A stretch of 64,000 nucleotides of DNA from Schistocephalus solidus (lineage: Eukaryota; Platyhelminthes; Cestoda; Diphyllobothriidea; Diphyllobothriidae): positions 1 to 64,000 of the forward strand of contig WEDG01001551.1 in NCBI GenBank assembly GCA_017591395.1. Direction: 5' to 3'. The notes beneath the pieces are model-generated. The model did no database searches and had not been told where the DNA came from. It was given only the letters and a program-made list of their open reading frames with translations. Shown one piece after another: positions 22,974 to 35,206 of the stretch. Position numbers and translations under genes: made by a program. Within the stretch, counting starts at the first letter, position 1. Every line of letters starts with the position of its first letter.

Positions 22974-25900
22974 TAAGTGAGGGAAACCCCAGCCCCCGTT
23001 TTTCTTCCCTCGTCAATTGTGTATCAGGAAAGATTGCGTTGAGCAAGTTTATTTGAAGTTCTACAGCCGCACACTGAACAAGGGCACTCAAAGGTCATTG
23101 AAGCCCTTTTTTGCTGTCGTTGACTTAAAATGTGACTCAATCAACTCAATGTTATGCACCGTTTACATTACCCCTATACTTTTTTCCAGGTGCCTAGTGC
23201 CTTCAAGTGATTTTGACATTTTACTTTCCAGGTGCCTATGAATTTTCTCCAAGCGTGCCACTCCAGCCTGTTCTCGTCATGTAGGGAACCGCTACCGCCT
23301 CCATTTTCCGACAATTTGCCAACTTTTCTACAAAATTTCCTATTGTAACTTATCTGGTTTCCACTTTTTCCATCATTGAGTGCGTTTTCTCATTCAAACT
23401 CTGTACGTACAGTACGTGAGTCGGTTATGTTATCTATACTATCTGACTACGTCTGTGCCAAAGGTCTTTTACCTGAAGATGTTTAGTTTGCTTTCCTTTT
23501 CTATACGGAATACATGCGCTTTTATTATTGTCATATCTTGGTTTTCCACGACCCCGGTCCAGCTAAGCCTTGTGTCAATGTCTTGTGCTCTCCGCCCACC
23601 GTTGTACGGTGAATATGTTCTTTATTTGTTGACGTTTGAGGGTCTCCTGCCCCAACGTTTTTTTCCCGCGGGGCAACGAAATTCCGACAGTCAATTTGTG
23701 TATGAACTCACTTGGCTCCGATTACTTTGCCCTCTCTCTAGTAATGTCTCGAATGTTTATTTATAAAAGGTCGGGGTTCCTTGTAAAATCCCCTTCCACG
23801 TCCGTCTAGGCCCATTTGCCTTGTCGTACCGAACTCAGACGCAGTGTTTGCTTTTACCATGTACATCCACTTTGGACCTTGTCGTAGCATCTGAATAGCT
23901 GTTGTTTACTTTTCTTAGAACAAGCATAAGAAGAGATGGAAATTCAACGAGGAAGAGTCACATGTTGTCTGTCAGTCGGAGTTTACTTATTTTTCATCTT
24001 AACTAGTTAATGAGAGGTTGGTAGAGACTTAAATTTATTGATGGGAGCAGGGATACTAGTTTTACATCGACCTTCTCAGCCCTAATCTCTTACTTGAGCT
24101 GAAAGGGAGGTGACCGATTTGGCGGGCAAGTTCACAAAACATGCTCGTCATTGGATCTCGATAGGTTGCTGTTTGTTTATGAAAAGCTACCGTTAAGAAT
24201 CTATGTTGTTAAAACCATGCCCACCCAAAGTTCCTGATTTTCGCAAAAACTATTTTGCATGTTAACTTATTAGCCTGCCTTGATGAATTTTATCAACTCT
24301 GAGTGTGCAATCTTTGGAGGCCGGGATAAGAGACTAAATTCCGTTTATGGGTGCGACTGCCTGTTCCATCAACTGATTACCCAGTCCGCATGTGAAAATC
24401 GTCTAAGATTTGAAACTAAGACGTCGTTGTAATTTTGTAACACATCCTCCACCTATCTTGTCTGGACTAGGGCCTGAGACCTAGTATCCAGGACATTTCA
24501 TGCATGGCCTATGATTAATAAACACAGGATCTCGTATGCTGTCCCTTTTGACCATTCTTTAGACCGCTGGACTTCTACTGGGGGCTCATTTAGTTAAGGG
24601 CTGGCATAGTAGCCCAATAGACGACTATTTCTCCAAATGGTACGCCTTATCTTTGGCAACCGTCTGACTTCATCGTAAGAATTGATTTTTTGGTAAGGTT
24701 TGGAACTTGAGGAGAGCAGATTTCGGGTCGTTTCGGGGACTTAGTTATGATCAGCTGGTTGTGGTATTAATCGTTCGGTGGTTGAAACGCCTTAATCATC
24801 ACTTATATACTCGCACTACAGGCAGGCCCCTTACATCCCGTATCCGACCTGGGTAGAACTTGCTGACTATTTTGGATGACCTATAAGGGCGATGTCTAGA
24901 CGATCTTATATTACTCCTGATAGCCGAAAATTTTCGCATATCTTCTGTCTGAGTCTCACGTTATTCTACCACGTTCAGTCGCTCGTACCGACTTCTCGGA
25001 AGTTCATTTTTATGTTTTCCTGACGCAGAGCTGACTCTCGGAGCTCAATGGCGTCTGATTTACTACTTTGAATTTAGGGAATAATATGATCTTCAATGGA
25101 TAGTGTCTAGTCGCAATTAAATTACATGGTTGCTGTCAAAAGCACAATCACGGCTTATAATAGGTTTGTTTCTCCGTTGGTTTGTACCGGTCTCTGAACT
25201 AACTTCTCCACTGTTACGCTAGATCATAATGGGAATCACAGTTGCACATGGCATGCGTTGGTCGGGTGGCTTCGAGATTGTATGATTACGCCAAGGCTGA
25301 ATTGCACGCCCGTGGCTCGTGTTCAGCAGAGACTCGCGCCACTTTAACCCGCTGCCCCAAATCTCATCATAATCGGTTTGAGTCGAACGAGGTACTGGAT
25401 AATTGACGAAATTAAACCTGTGGTCATTTTAGGTGACTTTTTCCATTATAACGGATCAGATACATTGTTATATTATCGCATAGCTCTACAACCTGTACTT
25501 TCAAAGGTTGCTCGTGCGCCGAACTGAAGTTTGCACTTGACTTTAGATGTGAGGTTGTGCAGATAGTACAGCTTTCCGCGTGCTCATTCCACAAAATCTC
25601 GCATGGCTGTCGGTGGATAGACGTGTTTAACAAGGGTCTATGCTAGAATCGTTACCAGTTTCTACACTGACGAAGTTAAATGCGTACTTAACTTCAATCT
25701 CCAAATGCTTGCGAACAGCGCTGCAGTTTTTGGCCGTCCCATTGACAACACGTCTATCGATAAATGCGTCGATGTTGCCTCAAAAATGGTTTAAAAATAC
25801 CAGAATGTACTCGAAAATGCAGAGTTGCTAATCAAAAATGAATCAGGCTGCGGCTTCCAGATTTTACATGCAGTTCTCTCTAACGCTCCATATAGGCCGA

Positions 25901-26759
25901 ACTTGTCCATATCCGCTTTTCCTCCAGCAGCGCTTGCCAAATAAAAATTTGGTAGTTATGGCAGCAGAAGTCGAGTGACCATTCCTTAGGTTAGATACAA
26001 TTATATTCCCGGCACTGGAATCTACGTCCAGCAAACCGGATATCCCATGCCCTAGTACTAGATATGAGTTTTTTCGGTTTCTTCCAAATATCCAACGTGC
26101 CGAACTGTTCAAGACAGGCGGTTGTTACCTTACTAGTCAAGAATCAACCGTGGCTTACAGTAAAACTCATTTTAAGTTCGATAGTGTTGAAGTCCATTCA
26201 ACTTAATCCATGTGATCGATGATTGAGCCATACATTATACAGGTAAAAATATCGCGCATGCAGGGCCTGCTATCGGTTCATCGCTACTGGGGCTTTGCCA
26301 AAGTGCAATTTCTCCCAAATTCCTGCTATTGTAATCAGCATTTTGTAAAATTGCGGAACGTCGTCGTGCTATTTAACTATATCATTGCCTATTTTTAATG
26401 TTTCTTCGTGGTATGGGCAACGTCAAGTTCCTACCATTGTGACGGTTCATAGATTTGCTAATACGGTCATTGCGCTTCGCTTGATACCAGCTTTGATTAC
26501 CTGCAGGATATGATGGCTCTAGTGGTTAAAGTTATTGTATCGGTTGATTTTTCCATTAGCATTGGGACTAGGGAAGATCTGGGGTTTTCTTACGGACAAG
26601 TAGAGGTGGCACTTTGGGATTATTGGTCATAAGCCGGCATAAAGGAACAGTTCCAAATCTCAGAAAGTTTGCTACAAATGAACTAGATGATAGACAAAAT
26701 ATTTATTGTGTCTAAGCTGCTTGGAACTTCATAACCATGGCCATATTCGCGTACTGAGT
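22974..26759. other. No supported gene
   Basis: Nearly 4 kb with only short frames and no recognised motif on either strand. Probably old, decayed intergenic sequence. Confidence 0.3.
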
Positions 26760-27060
26760 GTCAGCCAACCAGTCCTGGTATATGGCTGGAAATACATGCC
26801 TGTAAACGTACAATATAAACGATGACTGGAAGCTTTTGATTGCCGTTGTACATTAGCTATTCTCCGAGTGAAGTACATTAAACTCAGCTAAAATAGAACA
26901 GTCTGCACTTTCGGTGCCACCGTTGCGAGGATATACCAAGCAATCAGAGAAATAAATATTAGGTTGATTTATCACATACATTGTCGTCAGCCGTACGCGT
27001 CCTTTTTTTCTGTTCTCTATACTACGCGACTGCATAATGGGAGAACTCGACGCGGTTAAG
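26760..27060 (+). mobile_element. Very degraded relic of the second non-LTR family
   Basis: Base-level similarity to 13490-13690 is visible: CCAGTCCTGGTATATGGCTGGAAATACATG against the VLLYGCKCWG codons, TTCTCCGAGTGAAGTACATTAAACT against CTTCCGAGTAAAGTATACTGACT, and GAGGATATACCAAGCAATCA against GAGGATATCCCAAACCATTCA. The reading frame is lost. Confidence 0.55.
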
Positions 27061-29080
27061 AACTAAGCATACCTTAAGATGCAGAGTTTGTACATGGACG
27101 CTCGGAACTCGGTCTCCACCACTTTAAGTGAGAAATTAGCAATCTATCCAGATCTTGAACCACCGATCGACAGGCGGAGGAGAGTATTACTCACCACCTG
27201 ATCGAGCTTGGCTAGATCAAACATGATCACAGCCGTGCCAAGTCTAAGAACTCAATTTTAATGAGACCACTAATAAACCCTACCAGGTTTTATTTTTGGA
27301 CCCGAGAAATGCTTTCATTGCTATACGCCATCAACACATCCTTGCTATTATCTGAGCGGTGTCAACGAACCATGCAAAAGCGAACACTCTCATGCCTTGC
27401 ATTTGACTTTGCATTTTATCTCACCCAAACTCCTTGCGCACGTTGTTTGTAGGTTCGGCAGACAGCATTTAAAAAGGGCCTGCTGGTATGGGTGCCAAGC
27501 TGAAACCCAGTAACACATTAGAGCAAATGTATGGCATGATGCATACCATTTGAAGTTATTAGGACATTGTCATATCACAAAGACACCCTAAACTCCATTA
27601 TTCTGCCTTCCTATAGGCAGATTTATATGAACCAATTGCGGACATTTGCATTAAACGCGGACATGATATTTCGCTTAATCCCCGAGATATCATTATTTTC
27701 AGAAGCCAGTCACCTGCGCAACCTCCTGCACAGGGTCAACCCCTTATGTACTCACATTTAATAGATTATTTTTGGCAACTGAGTTTTTCGAACTTGGAAT
27801 GCACTCCTAAACGAAATTGTAACTTATGGTGCTATTGCTGTGCGCAAATGACAATGGTCCTGCCGTTTAAGTACTATAGGATTATCTACCACCCGAGATG
27901 AAATTCACTTATTGATTTCATTCCCCATGTGTCTCCAGCTCCTTGTGAAATATCTTCTAATGCGCTGCACTTAACTATTTTTTGACCAGACTGTGTATAA
28001 TGGCAATTATATCCTCAATCGAAACTAAAAGTTTTCAGGAAATGCTTAAAAATTTATTCTTAAACACTTATATTCGAAATAAAAATAGGAGATAATGAAC
28101 ATCCTTAATAAAACTGAACTGAACTGAACTGAACAATTTTCTATTGCGTCTCCATTCCGCTGAGCAGGTTTTCGAGAAGCAATTTGTCTACCAATTACCT
28201 CGTCTGGTGTTACAATTACCAAAGTAGACTGCACCACCAAAAAGAAAGCATTGGGGAATGCTTTAACCAATTAAATTGGCTGGCTAAGGCAGCATATCCA
28301 GAAAAGATTTGAAGGAACGCGAAGACCGTCTGTCCTCCCTGACCTTCGAAACTTCAAACGGCGAAGGGTCTCTATACAATAAATAAAATCAGGCATTTAT
28401 CTTGACGGCTGCAATGCACTAATCACTATCCGTTTTGAAAGTCTGTGTGGGGACTTACGACATTTTGAACCTTGATCATAAATCCAGGTTATTTTCCCGT
28501 CTGCCCTCCTTCTGGTCTGTGTAATGACAATTAGACCTTAGGCATGGAATAGTTATTTGCTATTCTTCTGGAGCGATACTTGTGATTGCAGTTTATATTT
28601 TCCAATTTCCATGTCGGGAGGAGAGTAGCTCGACCATTTAATAATTATATCCTTAAGTTTCTCTCCCTTTCCGTGATCTACGCATATTTTGACCTGCCCT
28701 ATTCTAGGAGAACTGCGGCTTTCTACCTTTCTGCCAATACTATTGGTCAATTTTCCAATACATATAGCTGATTGGGTTAGTGTTTTTCTCGGTTTGTTGT
28801 TTAGGTTTTTGCGCTGCTGGTCGTGTTCTGTTCCATGAGTACTCAACGTGTACGTACACCAGATAATCGCTAAGCTGTATCGTTGCTTGTTCGTTTGCGC
28901 CGTGTGCGTACTTACTGTTATCCTTCCTGTCTTGTCACTTCCTTTGAAGAAGCTATTTTTCCCACACGCAGATGATTTTAGCAACATACAGTCGGTCTTT
29001 AACCGGGAAACTTGGTCTTATAAGCAGAAAATTCGAATCTCTCTTTCATCCGTGCTTCAGAAATCTTTCTTCGTTGTCTG

Positions 29081-32000
29081 ATGCCCTTGTGGACCCTAAG
29101 AAGGGCCTCATCGAGTGCCGAAGTAGACATTGTTAATTACAGTCTGGATGGCGTTTACCTTGTGGGATATAATCAGTACAGTTTCGTCCTCAGCAATGGT
29201 GTCAAAATGTACGGCCCTGTTGCAGCTTTTCCGAAGAATGTGTTCTCATGGAATGTATGCGGATAGTATACGATAGAATTAGCTTTAGGTCACCTCTCCC
29301 AATGGACATCAATGAAGAATCTCTATCTCTTTTCTTTGCGTTGGAGCCTAAACTCGGTATACCACCTCATTAGTCGTACATAAATTTTTTAGATATCCTC
29401 CTTATCGGTAAAGGATCTGCCACTGAGAAGATTGATTATAAATCAATACTCAGGTGCTGCTGGAAACGCAATGTTAACGTTGAAATTCTCCCTACAGTAA
29501 GTAACCTGTATACATTAATGCTTTCCGAGTTGTTTCTTTTATTTAAGAACCTATATATAATATTTTATCGTATTTTTTTCTTATTAACGTGTCTTGATTC
29601 CGCAAAACCCCTTCAGAACACTGCCATCGTGCTTCTTTGACTCATGTTCTTTGATAAAATTATTTAGTTTTCCTCACTACGCTGACACCAAGAAAGTCTT
29701 TCTCTTTCTCACTTCCGTTTGGTGCTTTTAAGTCATAAACGAAGTCATACAAAATCACATTTTATATTTGAATAAACTATATTGCAAAACAACCACTCAC
29801 TTCGGTAAGGTGCCCAACTGGCATATCCGTCAACGACTGAATGTAAGTAAAATGGCGAAATACCTCAATAGCACCTCTGAACTCATCCCTCACGTCAGAC
29901 TTCCCCTGCTCCTAACACTCAAGGGCACTTTAAACTAAGTTATACTCAATAAACGTGTGATCATGCTTACTCTTGTGGATCCCGATGATGTAACGAGTTA
30001 CGCCTCCCAACGCATGGTGGCCTGCTGATGTGCAGAGCTTCACCAATTATCTCCGTCGACTGAGACCGATTACCGAGCGTCCTGCGACCGCCTCTGCGTC
30101 TTACAGATTTTTTGAACCATATTTTGAATTCCTCTCCTCGTAGAGTTCTCCCAGTAGACAGCTGCATCGCATAGAGCACACTGAATCCGTAGGGCTGACG
30201 CTAATGAATGTGATCAAACACCATAAGCCGTTTTTCTCTGATGGCTTAACGTATGCTCACGACGATGTAACTGAAAGTTCAGACGGTCTCTTTTCCGAGG
30301 GATGGTTAATGCGCTCTTTTGGAAAATGTTTCACGGATAATGGTGGTTGAATGCTTCCGGTCTTCGCTTGTGCTGCACGCGCAGTCAGGCATTTTCAACC
30401 TTATAGGAGGAATGGGTAGACGGGCACTCAATACGCGCGAATTTTTCTGGCTATGGAAATGTCGCGTTTAGTCCACAGAAACTTTCTACAGTTTGTTTAA
30501 ACCACGCGAGCAACACCAACTGGCAGCCTATGTCTTCCTTACCCGTTCCATTCGGCAGCTTCGTCGCCCGGGATATATGCGCTTACTTCGTCAAGTTGGT
30601 TGCCACTTATCTGCAGCCTCCCTTCTTATCAGAAATGCAGCTCGAAGGCACTTCGTTCTCTCCAGTTTTTTATTGATAAACTGAAGGATTTTCCGCATTC
30701 CCCCGTGACACCAAAGACTTTAGATAACCTAAGCTTGAATTTAGAAGGGTTAATGACTCAGCGTAATGAGATCAGTCGTCCTTCCCCTTGTGAATTCAAA
30801 ATGAATTATGCAGTCATTGGCGTAGTTACACAGAATAGACGGCACCATATGACCTTTTCAAATGCCAGCTCTGAAATCGAATGGTTGAAGGAGACTGTTA
30901 AGAGCCATAAATTGATAGTGGGCCATAAAACCGTGTATGTATCTTCCAAGAATCCCGCTATGAAGTGGTTAAAAGGATTTGGCGAACATTGGATCGGATT
31001 TCAGACGGTGAAGATACATTATTGTGAGCCAGAAATACCATTGCGCTAGCAGGTATTTTTCACGTTTATGACTTTTACCGGTATACTATCTAGCTGAAAT
31101 ATATCTCACATGAGTTCACTAAAGACGGAATCAAGCTCTCCAGTGAAGTTGACAAGGTGGATTCTCGTCTGTTGTCGATATGATGGAATTCAGTAATGCG
31201 TCGCAGTATGAATGCTTGATTGGCAAGTCACTGTCTTAAATTTATGCATAAATTGTAGTCCACTGAGAATACCAATGGCGAATATCCTTGGAGTACTTGT
31301 ATTTGTTACGTCTACGATGTTGCCGGATCTAATTGGCCTAGAGGATGTCACGGATTGTGCATCTCCACGCGTGACGATCCACGGTAGCGAGATCTGAACA
31401 AATCGCTCCATTCTCTTCGCCAACGACGGAGGCCGAATACTGAATGCCCGTGGACAACTTCCATGTGTTGACGAACTGTGTCGAGCCAGGTTTTGAGTTG
31501 ATAACCCTTCGGTGCCTCCAATTGGGTAGTGGTGCCGTATCGAGGGCAGTAACATTGAGCTCGGGAGGTGGCTGTCAAAGAACGTGCACAAACCACCTCG
31601 GTCGTCCTTCTTGGATGACTTGAGATATCCTTGCGATGTTGTCGTGGAGAGTGCGGACTGTCTCATTTTAGATCAAGACCTGGTTAATGGAGGTCGCTAT
31701 TACACCCAGTATTTTTTCCGTTTCTCCTAAGACAGCGGAAGGAATAGTCGTCTTAGCAGAACAGTTGCAAGGTTCTTCCACAGAACTAGCCAAAACTGAT
31801 TGATTTTATTAATTTTGTCTTACTGCCTTGTCCGTTAGATCGGGTCGTATTCTAGTACTTTTTTCATTTTAGAGCTTTCTGAGTGCTCAGAATCTGTGAG
31901 ATCAGATTCGAACCTTCAAGGTTCACGTTGGTTTCCATTCTAGTTAGTCTGATATTTCTGATAGCCTCTGAATCGTTCAACCCACCGCACCCGAGTTTGC

Positions 32001-35000
32001 GATATTGCCGTAAATGTGGTCGCCCTATCCCGACTTAATACTAGCGCGGTCTCCTTGGTTTGAAGAACACACATTAGCTTGACGACCGCGAAGAAGTTCT
32101 TCCTTTAACTCCGGTACACCCCTGGTTTTCCTCAGCTTTTTAAGTCCGCTATTAGAATGAGGCTATGGCCCACCAGCCGCCCTTGACGCGATCAATTGTG
32201 CATCCACGTCAGCTTCCTCTGGATCGGAAGACGGATGTTTTTGGTTATGAGAAGAATTTGTTTCGAACAATCTTGCAGGGTGGGAAGGTCCTTACTGTTA
32301 CAGCAAGGTGGTCGGTGCCGGCGCTGACACTGGGATCATCAAAGATGGTCAACTTGTACGCCTTCGGCAGAGCCGTTCTGAAGGCATGCAGGTCTTCGTA
32401 GACATTGTTCACGTCATTGGAGCGGGTCGTTGAGGATGAGGTTGGCCAGTGGCAAGTTTGTTCCCGCGGTGTGAGAGCCGCATGTTTACGAGACGATGAT
32501 TGCTAGGTAGGACAGCCGTCTCACGACCTTATTCCTGCTAGCTAAAACTACTCCGGCATCTCGTCAGTCTGCCTTCGGATGTCCGCTGCAAATAGTCTAT
32601 GGAGCGTCCACCTAATTTAGCCACGATTTATTTGGTGAAAAGATGACCCAAATTTACTTCGACCGCCTACGGAATTTTAAGTTGCCTCCTCCCGTCGGAC
32701 GCTTTGTTTGGGGTGGGAAGGGAGCATAAAAATTATCCTCAGGGCTGTCTGATAGAAGGATGTACACACTCCAGACACCCTCATTTGGTTTAGCCCGCTG
32801 GCCAGTGATGGCTATCAGTGTGTGGCCGTCATACTGAGCAGGGCTTCATGAGCCACGCCTGAAAACTGGTGGTCATCGCGGGGAAAAGTACTATGGTTGT
32901 CATATTCATCGTTGTGTTTAGCGGAGACCGTCATTGCATGGTTTACAAGTCCGTGCTACCATCCCAGACGTGTTTGCGCGAGCGGGCCCGGATAACCACA
33001 TTTGTGCTACATTTTCATACGTTGCACTTGCAGGAAGGGCATCCTTGTTAGTGTAACATGAATCTAACCGCTTCGACCGTTGGGCTGTGACATGGGTCTT
33101 CACCGAAGACCGTGCGTGTGTACATACCGACGGACAGTTCAACCGTCGTTAGCGACGGCGTCCACCGCGTGTCTGCAGATCGCGCACAGTACCGACTTGC
33201 GCGTGAAGTAGTTTATAGTTAAGCTTAAGTGCGCAACGTCTACCATCGCATCAACTTTCTCCACCCATCTCGCCCTGACAGGAGGACAAATAAGCCGATC
33301 TGTGCGTGACGCACACGGTTGCGCCCCATACCATGCCTCTGTTAGGATGATTCGCATTGTAGCGTTCTTATTTAATAATCAGGTTAGGGCAAGGGCTCAT
33401 CCCGCCCAATCTGGCGCCCTCGCAGGCATTTGCATAGCGGCCAATGAGGATTCAGAATGAGTAGTGATAAAGACAAGCGAGAGTGAAATGGGCATTTCTG
33501 GCTTATCAGCCTTCTTACACCAGTCTTACAAAAACTCAGGTTTGTAAGATCTAAAATACAGTACATCCTTCTGCATATACAGTAGATATACCATCTCTCA
33601 AAATGTCAACTTAAATTCTGAAAGACGTTTTCGGTTCGAAAACGTTACTTGAGTCGGTTTGTAATATTATTTATCATGCAGTATAATTACAAGATATTTC
33701 AGTCACTTCAGCTTTTCAACGAGATTTTTTACGGTTGCCTACGCAAACTAGACTCTGTAAAAAAGGATTATTTAGTGAGTATGCATTTTCTCATCGATTG
33801 TTGATGCCCTTACGAATTGAAATCCATTTTATGGAAAACATTTAAAATTATACCTTTTCTGCTCTTTTCTGAATATTAATTCTTCTTTAAATTGTATACT
33901 TGAAAAAAGGGCATCTTTTTGTCTTTCAAAAAATTAAATTCCCAAACCATTTTGAGACCTACCTGCCGTTACTTATGCAGTCAGGATTTCCGAGCTGCAT
34001 GCTGTATCCACTCCGTCTAGGAAAACACGCGCATTTCTCTACATAGTCGGCAGACTTTCCATAGTACTCATACAATTTTGCAACGGATGTGAATCGTGTT
34101 CACTACTTTTGAGACAGAAACGATGTTTATTAATTGAAATTTCACGGTCTTGAAAAATCCCATAGCAGCAAGCATTTTAAAACCGAAAGATGTGCTTTCT
34201 TCGAGCATAAGATTTTAAAAATGCGTTATTTTCTACTAAATGGATACAAAACATAATATATATGACCATGTTTCTATGAAATATATTTAAATCTATAAGG
34301 GCATTACCAATCAATGAGAAAAAGACACAACGGGACGAGCATGTTGCGTAGGCAACATCAGTTGAACCTCTGAGTCTGGATCATGCAACACGTTTAAGGC
34401 TTCATTTCGCACGTCTAGTAGGCTTCCGTGTCAAAGTCTTCATACGTGATCCCGTCTCTTCCCTTAAAGATATGCGTCATGATCGTGGAGCACCGCATCT
34501 TTGGTTCCTAGATGTATTTTACGTCAACAGGATTAGGTAATTTGCCGCATATGTCTAGCGTTTCTGCGTAGATCGGAGCACAGTCTGTGCTTTAATGTTT
34601 GATTTATTGTAGTAGGTTGGCAACCTCCTCTCCAGACTCAATGAACTTCATGGTCTGGTAGATTTTATTTCTACTCGAGTTGACCATCTATATTCCCTAC
34701 GTTTCTTTTTTTACATCTTTCACGGAGCCAAAATGGAGTGTGTGCGTTTATCCGCCAGGAGGTAGCCGTAAAACCTTCTCATCCGATTTTCTAGTTTCCA
34801 TCTTTACTCTATCCATCTAATATCAAAAGTTTTTAAATATATGTACACGGTAGGTGACTATATAATGTAAAATTTCGTTTTTCTGCCTGCTCAGTCTCGT
34901 TAACTCCCGTGTTTAATCATTTCTTATTGTTTTCCACAGCCAACGGCGATCGGCACCTTCAATTTTCTGAATGCTGAAGAGCGCTATGTTGCTGCTGCGC

Positions 35001-35206
35001 TCATTCCGCCAATACGTTTAGACGTCTTCGATACTGACAGACGAATACTGAAGCAACTGGCAGATGGACGGGAATTGCGAAAAGCTATCGCTGAGACACC
35101 CGAATCTGGATTACGTCAGTTACCCCATGAGCGGAATAAACTTATTACCTCTAAGGAGACTCCCCCATTGCGATCTTCCACATCCGATAAATCTGAGAAA
35201 GTGTAG
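29081..35206 (+). CDS. NDUFAF3: NADH dehydrogenase (complex I) assembly factor 3 homologue, 4 exons
   Basis: Exons are 29081-29254, 29289-29356, 29393-29496 and 34940-35206, about 203 residues. NDUFAF3 is a mitochondrial protein with an MTH938-type fold that acts with NDUFAF4 in building the peripheral (Q-module) arm of complex I. The basic start MPLWTLRRASSS suits a mitochondrial presequence. GYNQYSFVLSNGV..YGPVAAFPKNVFSWN matches the GPCALLP..VVQWNV region, EESLSLFFALEPKL matches EDSFSLFWLLEPRI, DILLIGKGSATEK matches EIVVVGTGDRTE, and GTFNFLNAEERYVAAALIPP matches the C-terminal TFNFL...GAALIPP box. Exons 2 to 4 join in phase. The exon 1/2 junction (34-nt intron 29255-29288) is one base out of frame with the conserved peptide, so either the sequence has an indel or the copy is frameshifted. 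The last exon adds about 60 polar residues beyond the usual end. Intron 3 is 5.4 kb and full of repeats. Confidence 0.85.
29255..29288 (+). other. 34-nt intron 1 of NDUFAF3
   Basis: Starts GTATGC and ends CTTTAG. The exon before it ends in the conserved Trp-Asn pair. Reading straight on gives Val-Thr-Ser-Pro then a stop within nine codons, while the conserved DINEESLSLF peptide lies one frame over. Confidence 0.55.
29497..31274 (+). other. Intron 3 of NDUFAF3, left part
   Basis: No conserved exon seen. Frames at 30493-31049 (+) show no domain that I can recognise. Confidence 0.35.
31275..31670 (-). mobile_element. 3' fragment of the second non-LTR family, within NDUFAF3 intron 3
   Basis: On the minus strand the order mirrors 13700-14010: ARSLTATSRAQCYCPRYGTTTQLEAPK... 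matches the RRASHERSVTAVDPAALPDWRRR region read in its various frames, followed by the GCCTCCGTCGTTGGCGAAGAGAATGG and ATCGTCACGCGTGGAGATGC blocks and an AAATACAAGTACTCCAAGGATA tail. It is 5'-truncated, as is usual for non-LTR insertions. Confidence 0.7.
32290..32850 (-). mobile_element. 5' fragment of the zinc-finger non-LTR family, within NDUFAF3 intron 3
   Basis: The GCCTTCGGCAGAGCCGTT...GCAGGTCTTCGTAGA...CATTGG stretch matches 45170-45260 of the fuller copy. ACACCCTCATTTGGTTTAGCCCGCTGGCC matches its 5' untranslated part at about 46185-46215. The remainder is decayed. Confidence 0.5.
33129..33370 (+). repeat. Dispersed repeat, GACGATGTCCACCG family
   Basis: CAGTTCAACCGTCGTTAGCGACGGCGTCCACCG is followed by CCGACTTGCGCGTGAAGTAGTTTATAG, as in the copies at 2163 and 41184. 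It lies in NDUFAF3 intron 3. Confidence 0.6.
33660..34330. mobile_element. MITE-like element, copy 2, within NDUFAF3 intron 3
   Basis: The left end TTATTTATCATGCAGTATAAT...TATTTCAGTCACTTCAGC...CAACGAGATTTTTTACGGTTGCCTACGCAAAC matches the left end of the element at 6655. The interior shares TTTCACGGTCTTGAAAAATCCC with 58075. The right inverted repeat is truncated near AATCAATGAGAAAAAG. Confidence 0.6.

Noticed and set aside
30600..31049. 149-codon frame in NDUFAF3 intron 3
   Set aside because: No recognisable family; probably an old transposon remnant, but not assignable.
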